DNA of 64,000 nucleotides from Sphingobacterium sp. FBM7-1 (GCF_020687765.1 NZ_JAJEWJ010000006.1:124001-188000); one strand, 5' to 3'; shown: positions 16,544 through 29,398, counted from the first letter of the stretch. Numbers and translations are program-made. Notes: generated from the sequence alone by a model not told the origin.

Positions 16544-19500
16544 TTGGCAAACAATAATATGCAACAAGAAAGAGTGAATTTTGCAATAAGTAAGAAGGTT
16601 ATCGATTATCCGGATTTCTTAAATGTGCAATTGCAATCTTTCAAGGAGTTTTTTCAATTAGAAACTACTTCTGACAACCGCCATCAGGAAGGGCTGTTCA
16701 AGGTTTTCTCGGAAAACTTCCCTATTTCTGATTCAAGAAACATCTTCGTACTAGAGTTTTTGGATTATTTTATCGATCCGCCACGCTATGATATACAGGA
16801 ATGTATCGAGCGGGGGTTGACGTATAGCGTTCCGCTCAAAGCGAAGTTGAAGTTATCTTGTAATGACGAAGAACACGAGGATTTCGAAACCATTGTACAG
16901 GACGTATATTTGGGAACGATTCCTTATATGACGCCAAAAGGTACCTTTGTGATCAATGGTGCTGAGCGTGTTATCGTTTCTCAGTTACACCGTTCCCCAG
17001 GCGTATTCTTTGGTCAGAGTAGACACACAAATGGTACGAAACTTTATTCTGCAAGGGTAATTCCTTTTAAAGGATCTTGGATCGAGTTCGCTACAGACGT
17101 TAACAACGTGATGTATGCGTATATCGATCGGAAGAAAAAATTCCCGGTTACTACTTTGTTACGTGCGATCGGTTACGACTCAGATAAAGACATCTTAGAA
17201 TTGTTCGATCTCGCAGATGAAGTTAAAGTTAGTAAATCCGGTCTGAAGAAATACGTTGGTCGTCGTTTAGCGGCTAGGGTGTTGAAAAAATGGATAGAGG
17301 ATTTCGTGGATGAGGACACGGGAGAAGTGGTGTCTATCGACAGAAATGAAATTATCTTAGAACGTGAAACTGTTTTAGAGGAAGACCACATTGAAATGAT
17401 TATCGATGCAGGGGTAAAATCTATTATCCTGGCAAAAGAAGATGGTGCAAACAATGCGGACTACTCCATTATATATAATACTTTACAAAAGGATACCTCG
17501 AACTCTGAAAAGGAGGCTGTGGAACACATCTATAGGCAATTGCGTAACGCGGAACCACCAGATGAGGAAACTGCACGTGGTATCATTGATCGTTTGTTCT
17601 TCTCGGATAAACGTTATGATTTAGGTGATGTCGGTCGTTACCGGATTAACCGTAAGTTGAAATTAGATACGGCAGATGATACGAAAGTATTGACACGCGA
17701 GGACATTATTGCTATCGTGAAGTATTTAATCAACTTGATTAACTCTAAAGCGGAAGTGGATGATATTGACCACTTATCCAACCGTCGTGTACGTACGGTA
17801 GGTGAGCAGTTGTACGCACAATTTGGTGTGGGTCTTTCTCGTATGGCGCGTACCATTCGGGAACGTATGAATATTCGTGACAATGAGGTGTTTACACCGA
17901 CTGATTTGATTAATGCACGTACGTTATCGTCCGTGATCAACTCTTTCTTTGGAACAAACCAGTTGTCACAATTTATGGATCAAACGAACCCATTGGCAGA
18001 GATTACGCACAAGCGTCGTCTATCAGCCTTAGGTCCCGGTGGTCTTTCGCGTGAGCGTGCGGGCTTCGAAGTGCGTGACGTTCACTATACGCACTACGGT
18101 CGTCTGTGTACAATTGAAACACCAGAGGGTCCGAATATCGGTTTGATTTCTTCGTTGGCTGTACACGCGAAAATTAACAACTTAGGTTTTATTGAAACGC
18201 CTTACCGTCAAGTAAGAGATGGTAAAGTCGTCGTTGATGAACCCGTAGTTTACTTGTCTGCGGAGGATGAGGATGATAAAACTATTGCGCAAGCAAATGC
18301 GCAATACGATGATAAAGGTAACTTTGAAGATCCAAAAGTAAAAGCGAGATATGAGGGTGACTTCCCGATTATTGAGCCGGAGAAATTGGATTATATGGAC
18401 GTTGCGCCTAACCAGATCACTTCGATTGCTGCTTCGTTGATTCCATTCTTGGAACATGATGATGCCAACCGTGCGTTGATGGGATCGAACATGCAGCGTC
18501 AAGCAGTTCCTTTATTGAAGCCGCAAGCGCCTATTGTAGGTACTGGATTGGAAGCTCGCGTAGCATCGGATTCGCGTACCTTGATCAATGCAGAGGGTGA
18601 AGGTGTGGTAGAATATGTGGACGCTAACGAGATCAAAATTCGTTACGTGCGCACAGATGATGATCGTTTAGTGTCGTTTGATAACGATGTGAAAACATAT
18701 AGACTTACCAAGTTTAAGAAAACCAACCAAAATACCTGTATCAACTTGAAGCCTATTGTGATAAAAGGGCAGAAAGTAAGCAAAGGTCAGGTATTGTGTG
18801 AGGGGTATGCAACGGAGAATGGTGAGTTGGCGTTAGGTCGTAACTTGAAAGTGGCGTTCATGCCTTGGCAGGGATATAACTTTGAGGATGCGATTGTAAT
18901 CTCTGAACGTGTGGTATCGCAAGACTTGTTCACCTCTTTGCATATTGAAGAGTTTGAATTGGAAGTGCGGGATACAAAACGTGGTGAAGAGGAGTTAACT
19001 TCGGATATTCCGAACGTGTCGGAGGAAGCTACTAAAGATCTAGACGAGAATGGCATCATCCGTGTAGGTGCGGAGGTAAACGGTGGAGATATCTTGATTG
19101 GTAAGATCACTCCTAAAGGGGAGTCGGATCCATCACCGGAAGAGAAATTACTACGTGCTATCTTTGGTGACAAAGCTGGAGATGTAAAAGATGCGTCTCT
19201 GAAAGCTTCGCCATCGTTGAAGGGTGTTGTTATTGATACGAAACTGTTCTCACGTGCTAAAAAAATGTCGAAAGATGCAGAAAGAAAAGCATTAGACAAA
19301 TTAGAGGTTGCGCACAATAAGGCGGTGAAAATATTGAAAGATCGTTTGGTGGAAAAATTGTTTACGATCGTAAACGGTAAAACTAGCCAAGGGGTATTCA
19401 ATGTATATAGAGAATTATTGGTGCCGAAGGGGGCGAAATTCACGCAGAAAATCCTGATAGATTTGGATTATGCACATATTAACCCAACCGGTTGGACGAC

Positions 19501-20353
19501 AGACGAAGATAAAAACGAACTGATTAAGTTGGCTCTTCACTTCTACAACATCAAAGTTAACGAAGAATTAGGTGCCTTTAAGCGGGATAAGTTTGCTATC
19601 TCTGTAGGAGATGAACTTCCATCGGGTATCGTTCAGATGGCGAAAGTTTATGTTGCGAAAAAGCGTAAGTTGAAAGTGGGTGATAAGATGGCGGGACGTC
19701 ACGGTAACAAAGGTATTGTTGCGCGTATCGTTCGCGATGAAGATATGCCGTTCTTGGAAGATGGTACGCCGGTTGATATCGTACTAAACCCATTGGGGGT
19801 ACCTTCGCGGATGAACCTTGGACAGATTTACGAAACTGTTTTGGGATGGGCCGGTCAGAAACTCGGAACTAAGTTTGCCACACCGATTTTTGATGGTGCG
19901 GAAATGGATGAAGTGGAAGATTGGATTGCGAAAGCTGAATTGCCGAAGTCTGGAAGAACCTATTTATATAATGGTTTGACAGGTGAGCGTTTTGATCAAC
20001 CGACTACGGTGGGTGTAATTTACATGTTGAAACTTGGTCACATGGTGGATGATAAAATGCACGCACGTTCTATAGGACCATACTCGCTAATTACGCAACA
20101 ACCGTTAGGTGGTAAGGCACAATTTGGTGGCCAGCGTTTTGGTGAGATGGAGGTATGGGCATTGGAAGCATTTGGTGCGTCGAATATCCTTCAGGAGATC
20201 TTAACCGTGAAATCAGACGATGTTGTTGGCCGTGCCAAAACGTATGAGGCTATCGTGAAAGGTAATAACCTTCCAACTCCATCGGTACCGGAGTCGTTTA
20301 ATGTATTGGTACATGAGCTACGCGGTTTAGGATTAGATATCACATTAGATTAA
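16544..20353 (+). CDS. rpoB: RNA polymerase beta subunit
   Basis: Catalytic subunit of RNA polymerase, 1269 residues. Recognisable blocks include the rifampicin-region segment with [20 protein letters not shown] and [13 protein letters not shown], and [13 protein letters not shown] and the C-terminal [15 protein letters not shown]. The start I accept is TTG at 16544, giving [13 protein letters not shown], because Bacteroidota RpoB proteins usually begin MANN; an ATG at 16559 would drop five residues. 163 bp after rplL and 30 bp before rpoC. Confidence 0.98.
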   Translation: MANNNMQQERVNFAISKKVIDYPDFLNVQLQSFKEFFQLETTSDNRHQEGLFKVFSENFPISDSRNIFVLEFLDYFIDPPRYDIQECIERGLTYSVPLKAKLKLSCNDEEHEDFETIVQDVYLGTIPYMTPKGTFVINGAERVIVSQLHRSPGVFFGQSRHTNGTKLYSARVIPFKGSWIEFATDVNNVMYAYIDRKKKFPVTTLLRAIGYDSDKDILELFDLADEVKVSKSGLKKYVGRRLAARVLKKWIEDFVDEDTGEVVSIDRNEIILERETVLEEDHIEMIIDAGVKSIILAKEDGANNADYSIIYNTLQKDTSNSEKEAVEHIYRQLRNAEPPDEETARGIIDRLFFSDKRYDLGDVGRYRINRKLKLDTADDTKVLTREDIIAIVKYLINLINSKAEVDDIDHLSNRRVRTVGEQLYAQFGVGLSRMARTIRERMNIRDNEVFTPTDLINARTLSSVINSFFGTNQLSQFMDQTNPLAEITHKRRLSALGPGGLSRERAGFEVRDVHYTHYGRLCTIETPEGPNIGLISSLAVHAKINNLGFIETPYRQVRDGKVVVDEPVVYLSAEDEDDKTIAQANAQYDDKGNFEDPKVKARYEGDFPIIEPEKLDYMDVAPNQITSIAASLIPFLEHDDANRALMGSNMQRQAVPLLKPQAPIVGTGLEARVASDSRTLINAEGEGVVEYVDANEIKIRYVRTDDDRLVSFDNDVKTYRLTKFKKTNQNTCINLKPIVIKGQKVSKGQVLCEGYATENGELALGRNLKVAFMPWQGYNFEDAIVISERVVSQDLFTSLHIEEFELEVRDTKRGEEELTSDIPNVSEEATKDLDENGIIRVGAEVNGGDILIGKITPKGESDPSPEEKLLRAIFGDKAGDVKDASLKASPSLKGVVIDTKLFSRAKKMSKDAERKALDKLEVAHNKAVKILKDRLVEKLFTIVNGKTSQGVFNVYRELLVPKGAKFTQKILIDLDYAHINPTGWTTDEDKNELIKLALHFYNIKVNEELGAFKRDKFAISVGDELPSGIVQMAKVYVAKKRKLKVGDKMAGRHGNKGIVARIVRDEDMPFLEDGTPVDIVLNPLGVPSRMNLGQIYETVLGWAGQKLGTKFATPIFDGAEMDEVEDWIAKAELPKSGRTYLYNGLTGERFDQPTTVGVIYMLKLGHMVDDKMHARSIGPYSLITQQPLGGKAQFGGQRFGEMEVWALEAFGASNILQEILTVKSDDVVGRAKTYEAIVKGNNLPTPSVPESFNVLVHELRGLGLDITLD

Positions 20354-20383
20354 TCAAGCATACAGCTTTAACTTTTTATAAGT

Positions 20384-23300
20384 ATGTCTTACAAAAAAGA
20401 TAATAAAATTAAAAGCAACTTCACGTCGATTACGATCAGTTTGGCTTCTCCGGAAACAATCTTGGAGCGTTCTAGTGGTGAGGTTACAAAACCAGAGACG
20501 ATCAACTATCGTACCTACAAACCTGAGCGTGATGGTTTATTCTGTGAGCGTATCTTTGGTCCGGTAAAAGACTATGAATGCCACTGTGGTAAATACAAAC
20601 GTATTCGTTATAAAGGTATCGTGTGTGACCGTTGTGGTGTGGAAGTTACGGAGAAAAAAGTACGTCGTGAGCGCATGGGACATATCAACTTGGTTGTTCC
20701 TGTGGCACATATTTGGTATTTCCGTTCTCTTCCTAATAAGATAGGTTATTTGTTGGGTCTTCCGACCAAAAAGTTGGATATGATCATCTACTACGAAAGA
20801 TACGTGGTTATCCAATCAGGTATTAAGGAAGAAGATGGTATTTCCTATATGGATTTCTTAACAGAAGAAGAGTATCTGGATATTTTGGATACTTTGCCAA
20901 AAGAAAATCAATATCTGGATGATACAGACCCGCAGAAATTCATCGCGAAGATGGGGGCTGAGGCGATGGAGGAACTTTTGAAACGTATCGACTTAGATCA
21001 ATTATCTTATGATTTACGTCACCAAGCAGCGAATGAGACTTCACAACAGCGTAAAAACGAAGCGTTAAAACGTCTTCACGTTGTGGAAGCTTTCCGTGGG
21101 GCTAATACGCGTATCGAAAATCGTCCGGAGTGGATGATCGTGAAAATTGTTCCGATTATTCCGCCGGAGTTGAGACCATTGGTTCCATTGGATGGTGGTC
21201 GTTTCGCGACTTCTGATTTGAACGATTTATACCGTCGTGTTATTATCCGTAATAATCGTCTGAAACGTTTGATCGAAATTAAAGCGCCGGAAGTTATCTT
21301 GCGTAACGAGAAACGTATGCTTCAGGAAGCGGTGGATTCGTTATTTGATAACTCGCGTAAAGTGAATGCGGTGAAAACCGAGGGTAACCGTGCGTTGAAA
21401 TCGTTGTCCGATATTTTGAAAGGTAAGCAGGGTCGTTTCCGTCAAAACTTATTGGGTAAGCGTGTGGATTACTCGGCGCGTTCTGTTATTGTCGTTGGTC
21501 CGCACTTGAAACTTCATGAGTGTGGTCTTCCGAAGGACATGGCTGCGGAGTTGTACAAACCGTTTATCATCCGTAAGATGATTGAAAGAGGTATTGTAAA
21601 AACCGTAAAATCAGCGAAAAAGATCGTGGATCGTAAAGATCCGGTTGTTTGGGATATTTTGGAGAATGTATTGAAGGGGCACCCGGTATTACTTAACCGT
21701 GCACCGACACTTCACCGTTTAGGTATCCAGGCTTTCCAACCGACGCTAGTTGAAGGTAAGGCGATCCAGTTACACCCATTGGTGTGTACCGCATTCAACG
21801 CCGATTTCGACGGTGACCAAATGGCTGTTCACTTACCTTTAGGTAATGCGGCTATATTGGAAGCTCAAATCTTAATGTTGGCTTCGCACAACATTCTTAA
21901 CCCTGCGAACGGTTCTCCAGTAACGGTTCCGTCTCAGGATATGGTGTTGGGGCTTTATTATATTACGAAAGGCCGGAAGTCTGCAGCGGATCATAAAGTA
22001 AGGGGCGAGGGCATGACATTTTATTCTCCGGAAGAAGTTATTATTGCTTTGAACGAGGATCAAGTTGATTTGCACGCATTCATCAAAGTAAAAACGAAGA
22101 ACAGAAGTAAAGACGGTCAAATCACGGAGGGTATTATTGAAACTACCGTTGGTCGGGTAATCTTTAATCAGATTGTGCCTGAGGAGATGGGGTATGTCAA
22201 CGAACTCCTGACTAAGAAATCTTTGCGTAATATTATTGGGGATATTGTGAAAAGTACGGGTATGGCTCGTGCGGCACAGTTCTTGGATGATATGAAAGAG
22301 CTAGGTTTCCAAACGGCTTTCAAAGGCGGTTTGTCTTTCAACCTGCAAGATTTGAATATTCCGGCTGCTAAAGCGGATTTGATTGAGCAAGCGACAAATG
22401 AAGTGGAAGAGGTAATGAATAACTATAACATGGGTTTCATTACGAACAACGAACGCTACAATCAAATTATCGATATCTGGACACGTATCAACAATAGATT
22501 GACGGCATACGTGATGGATATTCTTTCGAATGATAACCAAGGGTTCAACTCGGTTTATATGATGTTGGATTCTGGTGCACGTGGATCGAAAGAACAGATT
22601 CGCCAGTTATGTGGTATGCGGGGTCTGATGGCTAAGCCTCAGAAATCTGGTACCTCAGGCGGTGAGATTATCGAGAACCCGATTTTATCGAACTTCAAAG
22701 AAGGTTTATCGGTTTTGGAGTACTTTATCTCTACTCACGGTGCGCGTAAAGGTCTTGCGGATACGGCATTGAAGACAGCGGATGCTGGTTACTTGACCCG
22801 TCGTCTACATGATGTTGCGCAAGATATGATCGTGGTGGAAGAAGATTGTAACACGCTACGGGGTTTATATAAAACTGCGCTTAAAGAAAATGACGATATT
22901 GTTGAACCACTATACGACCGTATCTTAGGACGTACACCATTGAATGATGTCTATCATCCGGAGACAGGGGCGCTAATTGTTGCTGCAAACGAAGATATTG
23001 ACGAAGATATCGCATTGGCAATCGAAGAGGCTGGTATCGAAGGGGTTGAGATTCGTTCGGTATTGACCTGTGAAGCTAAACGTGGTGTGTGTACAACGTG
23101 TTATGGACGAAATCTAGCGTCTGGTAAGCGTGTGCAGATGGGTGAAGCTGTGGGGGTTATCGCGGCGCAGTCCGTCGGTGAACCGGGTACACAGCTGACG
23201 TTACGGACGTTCCACGTCGGTGGTACGGCATCTAATATTGCTGCGGAATCTAGTATCGTGGCGAAATATGACGGTAAGATAGAGTTTGAAAATGGTCGAT

Positions 23301-24661
23301 TTGTAGCTAAAGAAGGCGAAGAAGGACCATATCAGATAGCTATCGGACGTTCGGGAGAGGTGCGTATCGTTGGGGAGGACAGAAAGGTACTCTATAATCA
23401 AATTATTCCTTACGGTGCAAGTGTATACGTTAATGATGGGGATAAAGTAGAAAAGGGTAAAGTGCTGGCTGATTGGGATCCGTATAACGCGGTAATCATC
23501 TCCGAGTTTCCGGGTAAAATTGAGTTCGAATCGATTATTGAGGGCGTTACCTTCCGTGACGAATCGGATGAACAAACTGGTCACAAAGAGAAAGTTATTA
23601 TTGAGACGCGTGATAAAACTAAAAACCCAACCATTAAGATTGCGGACTTAGCGGGAGATACCTTACGCTCGTACAATATTCCGGTAGGGGCACACGTTTC
23701 TGTTCAGGATAAGCAAAAAATCAAAGAGGGTACAATCCTCGCTAAGATTCCTCGCGCAACAGGTAAAACACGTGATATCACCGGGGGTCTTCCTCGTGTA
23801 ACGGAATTGTTCGAAGCACGTAACCCGTCGAATCCGGCTGTTGTTACGGAAATCGATGGAGTTGTTACCTTGGGTGGTGTGAAACGTGGTAACCGCGAGA
23901 TTTCGATCGAATCCAGAGATGGACAGATCAAAAAATACTTGGTACCATTGTCTAAGCATATCTTGGTGCAAGATAATGACTTTGTAAAAGCGGGTATGCC
24001 ATTGTCTGATGGTTCTATTTCTCCATCTGATATCCTTTCTATTAAAGGTCCAGCAGCGGTTCAAGAGTATATCGTAAATGGTATACAGGAAGTTTATCGC
24101 TTGCAAGGGGTGAAAATCAACGATAAGCACTTTGAAACGATTGTTCACCAAATGATGCAGAAAGTGAATATTGAGGATCCGGGCGATACACGTTTCTTAG
24201 AAAAAGAAGCTGTGAACAAGTGGGATTTCATGGAAGAAAACGATTCCTTATTTGATAAGAAGGTTGTCGTGGACGCAGGGGATTCGAATGAACTGAAAGC
24301 TGGTCAAATTGTAACGATGCGTAAGCTTCGGGAAGAAAATTCCAGCTTGCGTCGTCAAGATTTAAAAACAGTAGAAGTTCGCGACGCTATCCCAGCGACT
24401 TCAAGTCCGTTGCTACAGGGTATTACCCGTGCTTCACTAGGAACCAAGTCGTTTATCTCGGCTGCGTCGTTCCAAGAAACTACCAAAGTCTTGAACGAAG
24501 CTGCGATTGCAGGTAAACGTGACGACTTGTTAGGTTTGAAAGAAAACGTAATTGTAGGTCACTTGATTCCTTCTGGAACAGGTTTGCGGGAATACAGCAA
24601 CATCATTGTTGGTTCGCGAGAAGAATACGATCAATTACTGGCTTCCAAGGAAGAGGATTAA
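20384..24661 (+). CDS. rpoC: RNA polymerase beta' subunit
   Basis: 1425 residues, the other half of the active site. The catalytic Mg-binding NADFDGDQ motif is at residues 472-479; the N-terminal zinc ribbon cysteines are C66, C68, C81 and C84; the second zinc site is in [13 protein letters not shown]; the trigger-loop region [13 protein letters not shown] is present. Full length and ends LASKEED. 30 bp after rpoB; closed by a strong terminator. Confidence 0.99.
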   Translation: MSYKKDNKIKSNFTSITISLASPETILERSSGEVTKPETINYRTYKPERDGLFCERIFGPVKDYECHCGKYKRIRYKGIVCDRCGVEVTEKKVRRERMGHINLVVPVAHIWYFRSLPNKIGYLLGLPTKKLDMIIYYERYVVIQSGIKEEDGISYMDFLTEEEYLDILDTLPKENQYLDDTDPQKFIAKMGAEAMEELLKRIDLDQLSYDLRHQAANETSQQRKNEALKRLHVVEAFRGANTRIENRPEWMIVKIVPIIPPELRPLVPLDGGRFATSDLNDLYRRVIIRNNRLKRLIEIKAPEVILRNEKRMLQEAVDSLFDNSRKVNAVKTEGNRALKSLSDILKGKQGRFRQNLLGKRVDYSARSVIVVGPHLKLHECGLPKDMAAELYKPFIIRKMIERGIVKTVKSAKKIVDRKDPVVWDILENVLKGHPVLLNRAPTLHRLGIQAFQPTLVEGKAIQLHPLVCTAFNADFDGDQMAVHLPLGNAAILEAQILMLASHNILNPANGSPVTVPSQDMVLGLYYITKGRKSAADHKVRGEGMTFYSPEEVIIALNEDQVDLHAFIKVKTKNRSKDGQITEGIIETTVGRVIFNQIVPEEMGYVNELLTKKSLRNIIGDIVKSTGMARAAQFLDDMKELGFQTAFKGGLSFNLQDLNIPAAKADLIEQATNEVEEVMNNYNMGFITNNERYNQIIDIWTRINNRLTAYVMDILSNDNQGFNSVYMMLDSGARGSKEQIRQLCGMRGLMAKPQKSGTSGGEIIENPILSNFKEGLSVLEYFISTHGARKGLADTALKTADAGYLTRRLHDVAQDMIVVEEDCNTLRGLYKTALKENDDIVEPLYDRILGRTPLNDVYHPETGALIVAANEDIDEDIALAIEEAGIEGVEIRSVLTCEAKRGVCTTCYGRNLASGKRVQMGEAVGVIAAQSVGEPGTQLTLRTFHVGGTASNIAAESSIVAKYDGKIEFENGRFVAKEGEEGPYQIAIGRSGEVRIVGEDRKVLYNQIIPYGASVYVNDGDKVEKGKVLADWDPYNAVIISEFPGKIEFESIIEGVTFRDESDEQTGHKEKVIIETRDKTKNPTIKIADLAGDTLRSYNIPVGAHVSVQDKQKIKEGTILAKIPRATGKTRDITGGLPRVTELFEARNPSNPAVVTEIDGVVTLGGVKRGNREISIESRDGQIKKYLVPLSKHILVQDNDFVKAGMPLSDGSISPSDILSIKGPAAVQEYIVNGIQEVYRLQGVKINDKHFETIVHQMMQKVNIEDPGDTRFLEKEAVNKWDFMEENDSLFDKKVVVDAGDSNELKAGQIVTMRKLREENSSLRRQDLKTVEVRDAIPATSSPLLQGITRASLGTKSFISAASFQETTKVLNEAAIAGKRDDLLGLKENVIVGHLIPSGTGLREYSNIIVGSREEYDQLLASKEED

Positions 24662-24673
24662 TCGTTCTAATAA

Positions 24674-24710
24674 AACAAAAAAGGCAGCAAATTTTGCTGC
24701 CTTTTTTGTT
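24674..24710 (+). terminator. Bidirectional terminator between rpoC and the KDG kinase gene
   Basis: Stem AAAAAAGGCAGCAAA with TTTGCTGCCTTTTTT, very short loop, T-run after the 3' arm and A-run before the 5' arm. Sits between convergent genes and probably serves both the rpoBC operon and the alginate operon. Confidence 0.93.
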
Positions 24711-24724
24711 TATCTGTTATGCTG

Positions 24725-25717
24725 TTATTTGATCTTACCGTTACCAAAATCGCCCTTTACAAAAAGCTTTTGAAATCCTGCTCCTGTAGCGGTATCAATA
24801 ACCTCTTGAGCCGTCATGTTGTTAACCAAGGCATGGATATATCCGGCCATAAATGCATCGCCACTGCCGATACGGTCGATTACTTCAAACGTTTCCATGA
24901 TCTCCGAAGAGACGTGTTCTGTGGGGGTATGGTATGTGCCGTAAAATAGGTTGTGATTCGGACCGTCCATGAAACGGAAGGTGTAGGCCACGTGTTTGCA
25001 TTTAGGATATTTTTCGAAAACTTGTTCCGCAGATTCTCTAGCAGCTGTTAGATAAGTGTCTTGTGGGGTGTTTCTATCCAAGGTGTCGTTTACATCTGTG
25101 CCAAGCATCTTGTTCGCTGCCCAAATATTACCCATCACCACATCGCAGTGCGCGACAAGTTGAGGCATTACATCGATCGGCTGTTTTCCATATTGCCACA
25201 AACGGTTTCGGTAGTTTAAGTCGACCGAAATGGTAATGTTACGGCTGGCAGCTTCTTGGAGGAGCGTATCCATCAGATCGGCCATGTTTTGGTTAAGTGC
25301 CGGCGTAAGTGCTGTCCAGTGGAGCCACGTCACACCATCTAATAATTTGTTTACATCAATATCTGCGATCGTTAACTGACTGAAACTCGAATATTTCCGG
25401 TCATAGATAACTTCTCCTTTTGATAGCCCATTGGCAGACATGAGTATATAGGTTCCTATTCGGTCTCCAATATGAAGCGATTTATCGGTTTTCACCCCGA
25501 CGGTATTCAGAATTTTTAAAATTTCCTCCGATAAAGCATTTTGTGGAAACGCGCTGCCATAGGCCGCGTTGTTTCCCATCTGGGCAAGTCCGGCTGCTAC
25601 ATTGGCTTCCGAACCTCCAGGAAAAATTTCTAGACGATTATTTTCTTTATCAAAAAATGTCTTGCCTAAACTTTGTTGTCGGATTAATATTTCGCCGAAA
25701 GATAATATAAGGTTCAT
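24725..25717 (-). CDS. kdgK: 2-dehydro-3-deoxygluconate kinase (PfkB family)
   Basis: Phosphorylates KDG to KDPG, the last step before aldol cleavage in uronate catabolism. The 330-residue PfkB-fold kinase has the N-terminal sugar-binding GGSEANVA motif (34-41) and the C-terminal DRIGSGDAFMAGYIHAL motif with catalytic Asp287. PfkB kinases share these motifs, so the KDG assignment rests on context: it is the last gene of a block with alginate lyases, a cupin of the KdgF kind and a probable DEH reductase. Gap of 125 bp to the preceding lyase. KDPG aldolase is not in the window. Confidence 0.85.
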   Translation of the reverse strand: MNLILSFGEILIRQQSLGKTFFDKENNRLEIFPGGSEANVAAGLAQMGNNAAYGSAFPQNALSEEILKILNTVGVKTDKSLHIGDRIGTYILMSANGLSKGEVIYDRKYSSFSQLTIADIDVNKLLDGVTWLHWTALTPALNQNMADLMDTLLQEAASRNITISVDLNYRNRLWQYGKQPIDVMPQLVAHCDVVMGNIWAANKMLGTDVNDTLDRNTPQDTYLTAARESAEQVFEKYPKCKHVAYTFRFMDGPNHNLFYGTYHTPTEHVSSEIMETFEVIDRIGSGDAFMAGYIHALVNNMTAQEVIDTATGAGFQKLFVKGDFGNGKIK

Positions 25718-25842
25718 GAATATTTATTTTGGAGGTTAAATTAGCGTTATTTTTTTAAACTTTATAGTGTTGTCTACGAAATCGTTGCCAATCCACCTAA
25801 TATACATGGTAGTTTCCGGTAGGATGTTGTCACTTTGGGCGA

Positions 25843-27195
25843 TTATTTACCTACTAGTTTTGTTTGATCTAGATTTGTCCCGTCAGGACCTATCTTGTTG
25901 CTCTTGTCTAGCCAAAAAGCAGGCATATCGGTATATATGCCATATTCGTTGGCCTCCAGTAACTCATTTAGTTTCAAAAACCCATTTTCCGATATAGAAG
26001 CATTTGTTTGATTATTATCAATGCTTAACCCAATTGGCTGTGCTTCATATTTAATGACGGTAGAAACATTTTGTAATATATTGCCTTGTATGGTAAGGTT
26101 TTTGGGAACGACGGTACGGGTAGTATTGGCACCGGCACCGATAATGATACCTTCTGCGCATCCAACAACAATGTTGTTTTTGACTTGTGCGTCCTGGACT
26201 TGAAAATATGCATTAAGCTCCGGGTTTTCTACGGCATTCATAATCGATAAGGAAGCTCGTAAAGATTTTCCTTTTAGTTTATAGAGATAATTACCTTCCA
26301 CAAGATGACGTTCCCCGATGACACGTATTCCACCCGAGTTGGCTTTTTCATTGCCAATAAAGAAGTTATTTCGGATGATATTATCATTTCCATGACGGAG
26401 TGTCAATGTTCCCGAGCATTCGTAGAAAAGGTTATCCTCGATGGTATTATGGCATGACTTGACAGAAATGATCTCAATTTCACCATCACAATTGTCGAAG
26501 ATATTATTGATGACGAGTGTGTTGGATGAATGCATAGACCAATGGCTTGTTCCTATCCGGATGGTCTCGCCCCCATTTGTTCCCAGTTCAGGACGATGGC
26601 CGAAGTAATTCCGGGTAATGATATGATGATTGGGATTTTCATCTAGCCATACCACAAGAGTGGTTCCTGAATGAGTTTTACCTGTAAACTCACAGTTTAC
26701 CACGGCATTATGCGTGCCGTACAGAGAGACCCATTTGTAATCTACTTCCTTGTTATCGGGATTGTAATCCAATATGGCCGTATTCTTCAACGTACAGTGG
26801 GATGATTTTTTGGAGAATATAATCACATCTTTCCCTGTTGAAAATCCATCCTTAAACACAAACCCATCCGCAATGATCCACTCACCGTCTATCGTTAGAT
26901 TAGAGTTTTTGGAAAAGCTTGTTTTTTGGGGGTCGGCTACCCGAAAGACGATTGGCTTATCAGCTGTCCCTATGCCTTTCAGCGTTATTTGACTGTTTTC
27001 CCATAGGCTGTCCACAAGATAAATGGTGTCTCCAGGGTTGGGATTTAAGGCATGTAGTTCATCGACGTTTTTAACTTCAATTCTTACGGCCTGATCAGGT
27101 CGGGGATCAGCGTAGGGTGTATTGATGGTGGCCGAACAGTTGCTATAGAACAAGATGATGGATAACAATACGATGGTGTTTTTATATAAGTTCAT
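25843..27195 (-). CDS. PL6 family alginate lyase, single-domain lipoprotein
   Basis: Right-handed beta-helix polysaccharide lyase of family PL6 (chondroitinase B-like), cleaving alginate by beta-elimination. 450 residues; leader ending FYSNC gives a lipobox Cys20. Catalytic residues are recognised as Lys246 (EIISVKS) and Arg267 (TLRHG), 21 residues apart as in the characterised AlyGC (Lys220/Arg241), and the Ca-binding acidic pair is E239/E241. NGGETIRIGTS is also typical. Its start overlaps the end of the larger PL6 gene by 14 bp. Endo or exo mode and M/G preference cannot be read. Confidence 0.92.
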   Translation of the reverse strand: MNLYKNTIVLLSIILFYSNCSATINTPYADPRPDQAVRIEVKNVDELHALNPNPGDTIYLVDSLWENSQITLKGIGTADKPIVFRVADPQKTSFSKNSNLTIDGEWIIADGFVFKDGFSTGKDVIIFSKKSSHCTLKNTAILDYNPDNKEVDYKWVSLYGTHNAVVNCEFTGKTHSGTTLVVWLDENPNHHIITRNYFGHRPELGTNGGETIRIGTSHWSMHSSNTLVINNIFDNCDGEIEIISVKSCHNTIEDNLFYECSGTLTLRHGNDNIIRNNFFIGNEKANSGGIRVIGERHLVEGNYLYKLKGKSLRASLSIMNAVENPELNAYFQVQDAQVKNNIVVGCAEGIIIGAGANTTRTVVPKNLTIQGNILQNVSTVIKYEAQPIGLSIDNNQTNASISENGFLKLNELLEANEYGIYTDMPAFWLDKSNKIGPDGTNLDQTKLVGK

Positions 27196-29371
27196 GGCTT
27201 CCTATTATTTGATTGTTTTTAAAAGATTTTGGGAGCTGTTTGTTTAATTCTTTGTAGTCCATGAGAATCGGTTTTTCAGCACTGTTTTGCCCACTATTTT
27301 GCGGGTAAAAAGTTTCGATTTTTCCAGATTCGAAAAAATTGGAATTTTCGATAAGGATATCATGATATCGAAATTCACGGCATTCAATACTTCGTCCCCC
27401 TTGGCCAGACTTGTATACATTGTTGTTCGTGAAACGAATGTATTGTGGCCCTATTAATCTTACGGCAGCACCTTGTTCTTTGTTATCGACTTCATTGAAT
27501 GTACAATGGTATATCTCCACAAAAGGGCCGGTCGTACTCTCATCATTTCCACCTCTATAGATATCAACAGCACTATTTAATATATTGGAAAATATACAAT
27601 CTTTAATCCATACATTTTCAACATTGTAGATGCCTTTATCTTCGCGTTCGGCGTTATAGGCTATACCGGTGCCCGATATGTTATAGAACACACAGTTTTC
27701 TATGTGGAGTGAATCGGCAAAAGAGGCTTTCTCGGCTTTTATTCCCGCAAAGGTACTTTCGTTAAAATCGGTAAATGTGCAGTTTTTGACTTTTAAGGTG
27801 TAGCGCTGTAATACACCGTCGATATCCGTATTGATTCCCGCGCGAACATTTCCGTAGCTTTCATGCGTGCCTAGAAAATGAATGTTTTCTATATGGAGTG
27901 AGCCGTTGTTGGCGATAATAATAAATGCTGGCAGCGTCTTGTATGTGTTACTTACTAAGGTCTGTTTTTGATTACTGGTGATGACCAACGGTTTGTCAAT
28001 AATGAGGGGCTGCTCCAAACCGAAGATCAATTGGTCGGATTGCAGGAAAAGCGTATCCTGTGCCTGTGCATGTTGGAGGACGTTGTGCAATTCTTCCGCG
28101 TTTCGGATGATATGCTTCGTAGGAAAATAGGCATCTGTTTGTACATCTTTGGATACTAAAGTAGAACCAAAGCTATCGCTGTTTACCTTTACATCCTGGA
28201 AAACATCTGACGTGTTGTTGTTGGCGAAGGTTATTCCTTTTCCATTGTTATCGATATACCATTCTTTGCTGTACAGTACAAAAGCATTGTTTTCAAACGC
28301 AATATTTTCTGGTGCGACGGTACGTTCGTTATCTTTCCCGCCGCCAAATACCAAACTTCCGGACTGGACGAAAGTATTATGATGGATCTTGACATCTTTC
28401 ACAGGCATGTAGCGGTTTATTAGCGAATTAGGAACACCGTTCATAATCGTTAATGGTGATCTGAATCCTTTACCACGAAGGTTTTTGAATATGTTGTTTT
28501 TGATGACATGGCCGGAATTAACCATTCGGACGCCCCCGGTTTCCTTTTGGAAGTTACCGTCAAATATATTACCATCTACAACATTGTTATCGCCATGACG
28601 CAATACCAAAGAACCTTCGCATTCGAAAAAATAATTTCCTGCTATGTAATTGGTGCCAGATTTTATCGAAACGATTTCCGTTTCTCCTGAGCAGTGCTCA
28701 AAAAAATTATTGATCAATCGCGTGTTGGAATCGTGCATGGAGTAGCGGGAAACGCCTATCCGTATCGTTTCTCCTCCATTGGAGCCTAAACGATACCGGT
28801 TTTTAAAATGGTTTTTCTCGATAAGATGAAAATTCTTTTGGCTTCTTTCATCATTTAACTCGACAATAAGTACCGGGCCTGCATTGATTTTTCCGTCAAA
28901 AGTACAGTGGATAATACGATTGTGCTGCCCCCAAAGTATAACCCAATTATCGCTGTCAAAGCGATTCCGCTTATTGTAATGGTCAATAACAAAATTTTCA
29001 ATCGTACAGTGGTTAGCCAGATCATCACTTATTCGAAATGTAATCACGGAATTTTTAGTCGCATGCCCGTTCCGGAAGTAGAAGTTTTTGAAGTGGAGAT
29101 GTTCACCGGCTATGGATAGGGACGATACACCCTCTATGAATAAAGGGGCGTCATCGCTAGTGGTGATAACGATGGGTTGCTGTACTGTTCCATGTCCACG
29201 TATCTTCAAGCTGACGTCTTTCCATATACCAGCATTCGTAATGATGATTCGGTCTCCAGGATTTGCTTTTTTTACTGCCTGCTCAAGCTCCTGCGGTGTT
29301 GATACGGATATATCGTTACCAAAGATAATTAACGGTAGCAGGAGTAAGATGCTTCCAATTATTTTTTTCAT
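27182..29371 (-). CDS. PL6 family alginate lyase, two-domain
   Basis: Larger PL6 enzyme of 729 residues. Signal peptide MKKIIGSILLLLPLIIFGND without a lipobox, so secreted to periplasm or beyond. The N-terminal beta-helix (about 20-410) has catalytic Lys237 (EIVSIKS) and Arg258 (LVLRHG), 21 apart, and acidic pair E230/E232. The C-terminal half (about 420-729) is a second beta-helix starting IIRNAEELHNVLQHAQAQDT, as in two-domain PL6 exolyases. Together with the shorter PL6 gene it suggests division of labour on one polymer. 27 bp behind the 234-residue protein gene. Confidence 0.93.
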   Translation of the reverse strand: MKKIIGSILLLLPLIIFGNDISVSTPQELEQAVKKANPGDRIIITNAGIWKDVSLKIRGHGTVQQPIVITTSDDAPLFIEGVSSLSIAGEHLHFKNFYFRNGHATKNSVITFRISDDLANHCTIENFVIDHYNKRNRFDSDNWVILWGQHNRIIHCTFDGKINAGPVLIVELNDERSQKNFHLIEKNHFKNRYRLGSNGGETIRIGVSRYSMHDSNTRLINNFFEHCSGETEIVSIKSGTNYIAGNYFFECEGSLVLRHGDNNVVDGNIFDGNFQKETGGVRMVNSGHVIKNNIFKNLRGKGFRSPLTIMNGVPNSLINRYMPVKDVKIHHNTFVQSGSLVFGGGKDNERTVAPENIAFENNAFVLYSKEWYIDNNGKGITFANNNTSDVFQDVKVNSDSFGSTLVSKDVQTDAYFPTKHIIRNAEELHNVLQHAQAQDTLFLQSDQLIFGLEQPLIIDKPLVITSNQKQTLVSNTYKTLPAFIIIANNGSLHIENIHFLGTHESYGNVRAGINTDIDGVLQRYTLKVKNCTFTDFNESTFAGIKAEKASFADSLHIENCVFYNISGTGIAYNAEREDKGIYNVENVWIKDCIFSNILNSAVDIYRGGNDESTTGPFVEIYHCTFNEVDNKEQGAAVRLIGPQYIRFTNNNVYKSGQGGRSIECREFRYHDILIENSNFFESGKIETFYPQNSGQNSAEKPILMDYKELNKQLPKSFKNNQIIGSHELI

Positions 29372-29398
29372 GTTTTTCTCTTATTGCTCCCTAATAAA

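Noticed and set aside
18787..19443. 218-codon minus-strand frame inside rpoB
   Set aside because: Long antisense frame over a well-identified gene; codon bias of rpoB explains it.
23663..24151. 162-codon minus-strand frame inside rpoC
   Set aside because: Antisense shadow of rpoC with no signal, domain or promoter of its own.
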